A DNA stretch of 12,370 nt, taken from NCBI GenBank assembly GCA_016462375.1, contig JAEMTJ010000022.1, positions 1 to 12,370 on the forward strand, written 5' to 3'. Positions 7,130 to 12,370 of the stretch are shown piece by piece (positions within the stretch are counted from its first letter, which is position 1; each line of letters begins with the position of its first letter). The notes beneath the pieces were generated by a model. It was given only the letters and a program-made list of their open reading frames with translations, searched no databases and had not been told where the DNA came from. The translations under genes and the position numbers were made by a program. Origin of the DNA: Rhodoluna sp. GTDB lineage: Bacteria; Actinomycetota; Actinomycetes; Actinomycetales; Microbacteriaceae.

Positions 7130-8703
7130 GTAAAGCCTCAAAGATTGTGTTGACCGGGGGAATAATCCTGGGACTTGTCTCCCTCGGGGTCGTTGCCGCG
7201 CCAATCTTGAACTCAAATAGCCAGGGTTCGCCAGTGCCTAATTCAACAGATGTAACTTCTGTTTCCAAAGACCTTGAAGGTTTTTATAGTCAGAAACCGG
7301 TGTGGAGTGACTGCACTGGCTCTAACAGCAAAGCTCGTTGTGGGGATATTGAAGTTCCCTTGAATTGGGCCAAACCAGCCGAAGGCACAATCAAAATTGC
7401 AGTTGCCATAAACCCAACGGCTAATCCAAAGACCTCGCCCTATTTACTAATGAACCCAGGTGGCCCAGGTGCCAGCGGTCGTGATTGGATAACAGAGAAT
7501 ATTGATTCTCTGGGAACTGAAAAGTTACGTTCGCACTTTAACCTTGTTGGATTTGATCCAAGAGGTGTTGGTGCTAGCAGTGCAATCAAGTGTTATGACA
7601 CTAAGAAGACTCTGGACTTTTTCTATAACCCTTCCCCTTACGAAACCGGCTCTGCCAAGGACATTGAATTTAGCAAGAAGGCTATTACAGACTTCGGTGC
7701 AGCCTGTCTAAAGAACACCGGGGCGTTACTCGGTCATGTTGATACTTCATCAGCAGCCAAAGATATGGACATTATTCGAGCCGTGCTGGGAAGTAAGAAG
7801 CTTAACTATCTAGGGTTCTCCTATGGAACGCTTCTAGGTTCAACCTATGCAGCATATTTTCCTAAGAACATCGGTCAGTTTGTTCTAGACGGTGTGGTTG
7901 ACCCAACGCTTAGTCCTTCGGATGACTCAATCAACCAGTTGATTGGTTTCGAATCAGCCATGAAGGCGTATCTCGCTGACTGCATAAGTAATGTTTCAGA
8001 CTGCCCATTTGTTGGCCTAACTGTTGATCAAGCCATGGATAAAGTTGGTAATGACTTCTTGAAGGTGCTTGAAAAGAAATCGATTACCACAACAGAAAAC
8101 AACAGAAAGCTTACGATTAGCTCTGGTTTCACTGGCATGATTGCCGCTCTCTATTCAAAGGACAGCTGGCAGTATCTGACCCGCGCCTTTAATGAATTCT
8201 TTAGTCCAGTGTCACGAGATGGCCGAATCTTCCTGTTGTTAGCAGATTCCTATTTTGAATACGATGACACAACCGAAAAATTCAGCAACAACGGTAATGA
8301 GGCATTCAAGGCAATTACCTGCTTGGATTCCAGAGAATCTAACTCTGTTGCCGACATGGAAGTACAGAACGCCAGAGCTTTGAAAACTAGCAAGGTCTTT
8401 GGGCACTTCTGGCAGTATGGCGGTTTGGCTTGCGAGAACTGGCCATTTGCGGTGGTACCTGGTCCAACCGATTACTCAGCTAAAGATTCACCGACCATTA
8501 TGGTAGTCGGAACAACCAATGATCCAGCAACTCCATATGTTCAGGCTGAGAACCTAGCTCACAACGTGCTAGCCCACGGTTGGTTGCTGACGTTCAAAGG
8601 TGAAGGTCACGCAGCCTATGGCATGTCAAATTCTTGTATTGCTAACACTGTTGACGATTTCCTAATCAAAAACAAACTCCCCGCTAAAGAGAAGACCTGC
8701 TAA
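7126..8703 (+). CDS. Secreted or anchored alpha/beta hydrolase, TAP-type (tripeptidyl aminopeptidase-like)
   Basis: This 525-residue serine hydrolase is expected to act outside the cytoplasmic membrane, probably releasing short peptides or cleaving ester substrates. The N-terminus is an export signal or anchor (KIVLTGGIILGLVSLGVVAA, residues 6-25) with no lipobox cysteine. NPGGPGASG at 110-118 is the oxyanion-hole motif and GFDPRGVGASS follows at 142-152. The nucleophile is S232 in GFSYG, and the likely charge-relay partners are D466 in TTNDPATPY and H495 in GEGHAAYG. Several cysteines fit a disulfide-bonded exported protein. The C-terminal 'TAP_C' part around the aspartate and histidine is typical of the SCO7095/TAP family. 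AAGGAAG at 7111-7117 gives a good ribosome binding site, and ATGA overlaps holB. In Actinobacteria such a gene often follows holB. The true substrate is unknown. Confidence 0.9.
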   Translation: MSKASKIVLTGGIILGLVSLGVVAAPILNSNSQGSPVPNSTDVTSVSKDLEGFYSQKPVWSDCTGSNSKARCGDIEVPLNWAKPAEGTIKIAVAINPTANPKTSPYLLMNPGGPGASGRDWITENIDSLGTEKLRSHFNLVGFDPRGVGASSAIKCYDTKKTLDFFYNPSPYETGSAKDIEFSKKAITDFGAACLKNTGALLGHVDTSSAAKDMDIIRAVLGSKKLNYLGFSYGTLLGSTYAAYFPKNIGQFVLDGVVDPTLSPSDDSINQLIGFESAMKAYLADCISNVSDCPFVGLTVDQAMDKVGNDFLKVLEKKSITTTENNRKLTISSGFTGMIAALYSKDSWQYLTRAFNEFFSPVSRDGRIFLLLADSYFEYDDTTEKFSNNGNEAFKAITCLDSRESNSVADMEVQNARALKTSKVFGHFWQYGGLACENWPFAVVPGPTDYSAKDSPTIMVVGTTNDPATPYVQAENLAHNVLAHGWLLTFKGEGHAAYGMSNSCIANTVDDFLIKNKLPAKEKTC

Positions 8704-8708
8704 GAAGT

Positions 8709-9620
8709 ATGCCTAATAACAAAGTTCAAGAGTTCTTCTCCAAAAGATTCAGAAGTTTACTTTCCAATGAACCAAGTGGTACCCCGCCGTGGCTAGAAAC
8801 TATTGCCAAAGGTGAAACAGGTGGACTATTTCTTCCCAGCGATGCGCCTTGGGTTGTTCACAGAGATTTTGGAACATTAGTTGGAGGCATTCGTGCCTTG
8901 CTGATGCAAGCACTACACCCAGGCACTTTAGCTGGGGTAGCTCAGCATTCAAGATACGAACAAGACGCTCTAGGAAGACTAGCTGGCACTATCCGTTGGC
9001 TAACGGTAACGACATTTGGTTCTCACGAGGCAGTCGCCGAAGAAGCATCTCGAGTAAACAGATTGCATGATCGAGTTAAGGGTGAGTTTCAAGAGAATTC
9101 AGGTGCGGAGAGAAAGTATCAGGCTAAAGACCCCGATCTTCTGCTCTGGGTGCACATTGCCTTCACTGATTCATTTCTCACCTGTCACCAGATGTTTACT
9201 TGGCGAGAATTACCAGGCGGGGCTGATGCCTATGTCAACCAGTGGGCTCGATCTGTTGAGCCATTAGGTTTAGCTCACGCTCCACAGTCAAAAGCAGAAC
9301 TAGTTGCAGAAATCAAGAACTTTACACAGAACAATAAATTGCGTTCAGACGAAACTACTCAGAAGGTAATTAGCTTTATCCGTAACCCCGGCTTACCGCT
9401 AGCAGTTATGCCGATATACAAACTGCTCTTTGCAGCAGCTGTAATCTCTCTTGCTCCGGAGCACAGAAAGACTCTTAACCTAAGAGTTTTACCTGCCTGG
9501 TTAGTAGTCCCACTCACTAGATTTACCCTCAGATCAATCCAATTCATTATTGGACCTGATTCTCCAATAGAAGAAGGGGCACTAAAGAGGCTCCGCCGTT
9601 TAGGGCTTTGGACTAAGTAA
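8709..9620 (+). CDS. MpaB/DUF2236-family oxygenase-like protein
   Basis: This 303-residue protein belongs by pattern to the DUF2236 family, which includes the mycophenolic-acid oxygenase MpaB and latex-clearing protein Lcp; several members bind heme. Recognisable parts are GGIRALLMQALHP at 59-71 (H70), GVAQHSRYEQDALGRL at 76-91, NRLHDRVKG at 117-125 (H120) and DPDLLLWVHIA at 141-151 (H149). The histidines are candidate metal or heme ligands. There is no signal peptide, but a hydrophobic stretch around 235-250 may associate with membrane. The ATG is five bases after the hydrolase stop, preceded by TAAGAAG, so the two genes are probably one unit. The physiological substrate is unknown. The gene ends 23 bases before the tRNA and no terminator lies between. 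Confidence 0.85.
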   Translation: MPNNKVQEFFSKRFRSLLSNEPSGTPPWLETIAKGETGGLFLPSDAPWVVHRDFGTLVGGIRALLMQALHPGTLAGVAQHSRYEQDALGRLAGTIRWLTVTTFGSHEAVAEEASRVNRLHDRVKGEFQENSGAERKYQAKDPDLLLWVHIAFTDSFLTCHQMFTWRELPGGADAYVNQWARSVEPLGLAHAPQSKAELVAEIKNFTQNNKLRSDETTQKVISFIRNPGLPLAVMPIYKLLFAAAVISLAPEHRKTLNLRVLPAWLVVPLTRFTLRSIQFIIGPDSPIEEGALKRLRRLGLWTK

Positions 9621-9621
9621 C

Positions 9622-9627
9622 TACAAT
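9622..9627 (+). promoter_or_regulatory. Possible -10 element of the tRNA-Thr gene
   Basis: TACAAT matches the -10 consensus at five of six positions and ends 16 bases before the tRNA's first base. The -35 position 17 bases upstream (TTTAGG, 9599-9604) is weak and lies inside the preceding coding region. The tRNA may instead be made by read-through from the upstream genes. Confidence 0.35.
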
Positions 9628-9643
9628 AAGTTCAGGTCCACTA

Positions 9644-9716
9644 GCCGCCTTAGCTCAGTTGGTAGAGCAGCTCCCTCGTAAAGAGCAGGTCAGCAGTTCG
9701 ATTCTGCTAGGCGGCT
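9644..9716 (+). tRNA. tRNA-Thr (anticodon CGT)
   Basis: The cloverleaf is clear: acceptor stem GCCGCCT (9644-9650) pairs fully with AGGCGGC (9709-9715), the D stem is GCTC/GAGC, and the T arm is AGCAG/CTGCT around TTCGATT. The anticodon CGT is at 9677-9679, so it reads ACG. The discriminator is T at 9716 and no CCA is encoded. The last anticodon-stem pair, C9674 with A9682, is a mismatch. It sits between the oxygenase gene and the DUF6421-type gene on the same strand. Confidence 0.95.
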
Positions 9717-9723
9717 CTGATTT

Positions 9724-9745
9724 CTGAGACTCTAAGAATTCTCAG
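9724..9745 (+). terminator. Weak hairpin after the tRNA, possible terminator
   Basis: CTGAGA (9724-9729) pairs with TCTCAG (9740-9745), extended by one T-G wobble, with a ten-base loop, and is followed by GCTTTAGG. The stem is short and the T-run poor, so termination may be partial. The rest of the 103-base gap up to 9819 holds no gene that I can see; TTGAAG at 9761-9766 and TGTAGT at 9786-9791 are only weak promoter-like matches. Confidence 0.35.
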
Positions 9746-9807
9746 GCTTTAGGCCAATTCTTGAAGGGTAGGCTGAAGGTAAGGGTGTAGTTTTGTCCGC
9801 TGTGAAC

Positions 9808-9814
9808 AAGGAGG
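9808..9814 (+). promoter_or_regulatory. Strong ribosome binding site that decides the start of the DUF6421-type gene
   Basis: AAGGAGG is the strongest Shine-Dalgarno match in the window, five bases before the GTG at 9820. It rules against the in-frame TTG at 9793 and GTG at 9802, which would lie upstream of or inside it. Confidence 0.8.
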
Positions 9815-9819
9815 TTTGC

Positions 9820-11214
9820 GTGGCAACCGTTGGTGTTGGTTTAACCGGTTTAGAGATAGTTGAGTCCCAGGAATGGGAAGTAATCAAGTCTGCTTGTTTG
9901 ACTCTTCGAGGTCATCAAGTTCAGGATGGCAGCATTCCTGAGAAGTCAGTTCATAAGCTTTGCTCTATTGCTGTTGCCGGTATTTCAGGAGCACTCCGTG
10001 AGATTGCTGCAGTGATTGCTCACGATAAGGATTATCTTTTAGCCTGTGCTCAGGATTTTGATAACTGGTCCAACGGCGGTTTCGTTGTTCCAGATTTCTT
10101 TGATTCACTTTCAGCTTTTCATCCAGAGCAGCTAAGAGTTAATGGAACACCTCATCTAGTTGTCTTCCCCATGTTTACGCAAAATGGATCAACAGACCGT
10201 TTTGTTGAAGCTGTAGTGCTGGAAGTGATCTGGCCGGACTTTGTTGCAGGACTTGAAGCTGGAGATTATTCAAACCCTGCATTCGTGCCAATTCGTTTCC
10301 TAGATTTCACTCCTGGTTACATAACTAACTCTGCAGTTCTCTTCCCAGAGTCGGTTGCTGTTACTCCTAGAATTCCAGAAGGTTCAGATCCTGGCACAAA
10401 ACCTTCGCTACCTACTTTCAGCTGGGGAGGTATCTTCGCTGATAGGGAAGCGGCTAGATATAGAAAAGTTGTTCAGGCGGCCGCTGAGATTACTCGAATT
10501 GATTTGCCTGTTGGGGTAAAGGAACTGCTAGCGGATCAGAAGTTAGCTGAAGAGACTTATGTCATGTGGGATTTGATTCATGACCGCACTCACATGCGTG
10601 GAGATTTACCTTTTGACCCATTCATGATTAAACAGCGCATGCCATTCTTTCTATATGGCTTAGAAGAACTTCGATGTGACCTGACAGCTTTTAGAGAATC
10701 GGTAAAACTCTTCAGAGCTAAAGACACCGAACCAAAGCTTAGAAAGCACGCCCAACTGGTTCAGTATGCGGTGCTTTTTGACCGCATCTTTAGATTCCCG
10801 CTCAGTGGAAATAGAACTAGAAACTATGATTCAGTAGCTGGCCAGATGCTCTTTGCATATCTGCACCAACACAAGGTGCTGCACTGGACTGACAGTTCAC
10901 TCTCAATTGATTGGGAGAATCTGCCTGACGTAGTTGTTAATCTCTCCGATGAAATCAATGACCTGTACTGGAGATCCATTGACAGACCTAAGGTGGTGCA
11001 TTGGTTAGCCGCTTATGACTTGGTTTCAAGTGTCTTAGCCCCACACCCAGCATCAAACTGGGCTAAACGAGAAATACCTTTACTAGGCACTACCTCAGAA
11101 CTAACCGACCAAGTGCTCGATGATGAATTCCCGCTATCGATGTTTTATGAGGCACTACAGAAGAAGATGGCCCCGGTTATCCAGAGCACGATTGGGATTA
11201 CTGGAAAGGCTTAG
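9820..11214 (+). CDS. DUF6421-family protein, function unknown, with HDxxH motif
   Basis: This 464-residue protein, from the GTG at 9820, resembles the actinobacterial DUF6421 family, whose function is unknown. No signal peptide or membrane segment is visible, so it is probably cytoplasmic. The most striking stretch is LIHDRTHMRGDLPFDPF at about 252-268, containing HDRTH (H254 and H258), followed by GLEELRCDLTAF at 280-291 with acidic residues E282, E283 and D287. HDxxH followed about 25 residues later by glutamates recalls metal-binding hydrolases of the HExxH type, but this is only a resemblance. Another recognisable block is LFDRIFRFPLSGNRTRNYDS in the C-terminal half. The gene stands alone with its own strong ribosome binding site. 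Its TAG overlaps, on the opposite strand, the TAA of the convergent gene (shared TTAG). The family call is from memory of its motifs. Confidence 0.8.
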   Translation: MATVGVGLTGLEIVESQEWEVIKSACLTLRGHQVQDGSIPEKSVHKLCSIAVAGISGALREIAAVIAHDKDYLLACAQDFDNWSNGGFVVPDFFDSLSAFHPEQLRVNGTPHLVVFPMFTQNGSTDRFVEAVVLEVIWPDFVAGLEAGDYSNPAFVPIRFLDFTPGYITNSAVLFPESVAVTPRIPEGSDPGTKPSLPTFSWGGIFADREAARYRKVVQAAAEITRIDLPVGVKELLADQKLAEETYVMWDLIHDRTHMRGDLPFDPFMIKQRMPFFLYGLEELRCDLTAFRESVKLFRAKDTEPKLRKHAQLVQYAVLFDRIFRFPLSGNRTRNYDSVAGQMLFAYLHQHKVLHWTDSSLSIDWENLPDVVVNLSDEINDLYWRSIDRPKVVHWLAAYDLVSSVLAPHPASNWAKREIPLLGTTSELTDQVLDDEFPLSMFYEALQKKMAPVIQSTIGITGKA

Positions 11215-11462
11215 TTGCTTGGGTTTTGAGCGGCAATGACTTGCTTAGCCCTCTGAAGTCTCGTTACCAGCTCTGCCTGTCTGATACCTAGTTCTTGAGA
11301 AACATCAGACATGGTTCTCTTCTCGATAAGAACACCTCTGGCAACTGATCTGATGGCTTCTGGTAGTGCTTCAACTGCCGATTTAAGTTGTTCAGGAGTT
11401 AGCTTAGACAGGTCAGGTTCACTCTCTTCAAAGGTGACATCTATATCGAATTCTTTGGACAT
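11211..11462 (-). CDS. Small stand-alone sigma-70 region 4-like DNA-binding protein
   Basis: This 83-residue protein begins with an acidic segment (residues 1-20), then LPEAIRSVARGVLIEKR and an HTH-like TMSDVSQELGIRQAELVTRLQRAK at about 50-73. The pattern of LP, a helix, '(T/S)..(E/D)(V/I)...LGI....V..RL.RA' matches region 4 of sigma-70 family factors, which contacts the -35 element. There is no region 2, so it cannot be a complete sigma factor and may act as a regulator or accessory protein. Start ATG at 11462 (complement) has AGGAG at 11469-11473, six bases upstream, and this site overlaps the stop of the reductase, so the two are likely one operon. Its stop is shared in part with the convergent gene. 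The role is unknown and its target cannot be inferred. Confidence 0.72.
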   Translation of the reverse strand: MSKEFDIDVTFEESEPDLSKLTPEQLKSAVEALPEAIRSVARGVLIEKRTMSDVSQELGIRQAELVTRLQRAKQVIAAQNPSN

Positions 11463-11468
11463 GCTCTT

Positions 11469-11473
11469 CTCCT
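11469..11473 (-). promoter_or_regulatory. Ribosome binding site of the sigma-4-like gene
   Basis: AGGAG on the minus strand lies six bases before the ATG at 11462 and overlaps the TAG of the upstream reductase gene (TAGGAG). It supports the start and suggests coupled translation. Confidence 0.65.
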
Positions 11474-12370
11474 AAATAAACTTTGATCTATAACTTTGGA
11501 CAACTGATCTCATACCAATACCGCAGACACCAACAAGCTGTTCTCCTCTGGTGTATTCAAAGACACATTCTCCTGAAATATCTCCAGCAACCAATGTTGC
11601 CTTATCTGCAAGTGTCGGTAATCCAAAGGCAAGTAAATGGTTATCGTACTGGTCTGACCAGAATGATGGAAGCGGGCTGAACTTGTCATCCAGAATTGCG
11701 GGATAGTTATCAGAATTGTTTAGGAAACTGGCGATAACAGAAGCTGCTCGCTTAGCGGTTTCAGTTGGCATATTCCAGTGCTCAATTCTTCTAGGTTCTA
11801 AATCAAAGATTGGGTAAGCAAAGCGAGCAATGTCTCCGATAGCAAATACGTTAGGAAAAGCATGACCTGCTCTGTTCTTTACTCGCATAGCACTATCAAC
11901 TAAGACACCATCGTTTCTATCTAGCTCATTGCCAGATAACCATTCAACGTTCGCATGAGAACCAATCGCTTCAATCAGGACATCTGCTTCAATAACACTG
12001 CCATCATCTAGCAGAACACCTGCAACTCTTGTCGAACCAATCAAATCAATAACGCTTCGCTTGAGTTTGAAGGTAACGCCCATGGCTTCATGCCTTGATT
12101 GCATTTGCTGAGCAAGTTCACTACCTAAAGGTCTAAGCATCGGATGAGCAGCATTATGAACAACAGTGACATTGCAGCCTAGTTTTACTGCTGTTGCTGC
12201 CAGCTCACAGCCGATAAATCCACCACCAACGATGACAACCTTCTTACCAGAAGTTAACTCTGCTCTTATGGAAATGGCATCCTCAAGAGTTCTTAGGGCA
12301 AATCTTGAGGCTAGCTCACCGTTAGGAACGCTAAGTCTTTTAGATCTAAGACCGGTGGCAATCACCAGAG
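11472..12370 (-). CDS. Ferredoxin/rubredoxin reductase-type FAD/NAD oxidoreductase, 5' part missing
   Basis: This is the C-terminal two-thirds of a pyridine nucleotide-disulfide-type flavoprotein that passes electrons from NAD(P)H to a ferredoxin or rubredoxin. Counting from the GTG at 12365, VIVGGGFIGCELA at 44-56 is the NAD-binding Rossmann motif, HNAAHPMLRPLG at 70-81 follows it, NVFAIGDIARF at 172-182 is the FAD-contacting motif, and RRIEHWNMPTETAKRAA at 192-208 is typical of the BphA4/ferredoxin reductase family. A Reductase_C-type domain follows to the end. The N-terminal FAD-binding GxGxxG must lie beyond the right edge: the open frame continues upstream (LVIATG), so the GTG at 12365 is internal, not a start. 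The gene runs toward the sigma-4-like gene, ten bases away. The partner protein is not in the window. Confidence 0.9.
   Translation of the reverse strand, partial: LVIATGLRSKRLSVPNGELASRFALRTLEDAISIRAELTSGKKVVIVGGGFIGCELAATAVKLGCNVTVVHNAAHPMLRPLGSELAQQMQSRHEAMGVTFKLKRSVIDLIGSTRVAGVLLDDGSVIEADVLIEAIGSHANVEWLSGNELDRNDGVLVDSAMRVKNRAGHAFPNVFAIGDIARFAYPIFDLEPRRIEHWNMPTETAKRAASVIASFLNNSDNYPAILDDKFSPLPSFWSDQYDNHLLAFGLPTLADKATLVAGDISGECVFEYTRGEQLVGVCGIGMRSVVQSYRSKFI

Noticed and set aside
9793..9819. Earlier starts TTG 9793 and GTG 9802 for the DUF6421 gene
   Set aside because: The strong AAGGAGG at 9808-9814 lies downstream of both and five bases before GTG 9820, so 9820 is the start.
12363..12365. 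GTG at 12365 (minus) as the start of the reductase
   Set aside because: The frame stays open to the edge with LVIATG, an internal motif of the family, and the FAD-binding N-terminus is missing, so the gene continues past the window.
1..12370. CRISPR arrays, insertion sequences, prophage or defence genes
   Set aside because: I saw no spaced direct repeats, no transposase or integrase motifs, and no terminal inverted repeats. The tRNA has no attachment-site-like duplication within the window.

Overview
The window comes from an actinobacterial chromosome with modest G+C (by eye below 50%). The best guess is a small-genome, possibly aquatic member of the Microbacteriaceae or a relative. This rests on the gene order (Tad pilus genes, topA, tmk, holB, TAP-type hydrolase, tRNA-Thr), a DUF4244-type pilin, a TopA with tandem C-terminal repeats and no zinc fingers, and a DUF6421-type gene. 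The family-level placement is inference.

Layout. Positions 1-28 hold a GC-rich hairpin, probably the terminator of a gene to the left. From 135 to 9620 all genes lie on the plus strand with almost no gaps: a reduced Tad/Flp pilus cluster (TadA ATPase; one membrane protein standing for TadB and TadC; a 57-residue pilin; a TadE-like pseudopilin; a TadG/Rv3654c-like protein), then topA, tmk, holB, a secreted TAP-type alpha/beta hydrolase and an MpaB/DUF2236-type oxygenase. Many junctions overlap as ATGA or TAATG or are under 10 bases, so this looks like one long, translationally coupled transcription unit that joins surface pilus genes to replication genes. A tRNA-Thr(CGT) follows at 9644-9716, then a weak hairpin, then a monocistronic DUF6421-type gene. 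That gene converges on two minus-strand genes: a small stand-alone sigma-region-4-like protein and the 3' part of a ferredoxin-reductase-type flavoprotein that runs off the right edge.

How the parts relate. TadA and the TadB/C-like protein form a pilus assembly motor, with the pilin and TadE/TadG-like proteins as substrates or minor subunits; secretin, prepilin peptidase and TadZ are absent from the window. TopA, Tmk and the delta' subunit serve DNA topology, dTTP supply and clamp loading. The two proteins after holB look like a cell-envelope hydrolase and an oxidoreductase of unknown substrate.

The points most worth a second look are the short pilin gene, the TadE frame that has no usable start codon but sits next to a GGGG run one frame away from the pilin, the single-gene TadB/C, the DUF6421 protein with an HDxxH motif, and the stand-alone sigma-4-like protein whose stop codon overlaps that of its convergent neighbour. 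Most of the window is otherwise ordinary housekeeping sequence.
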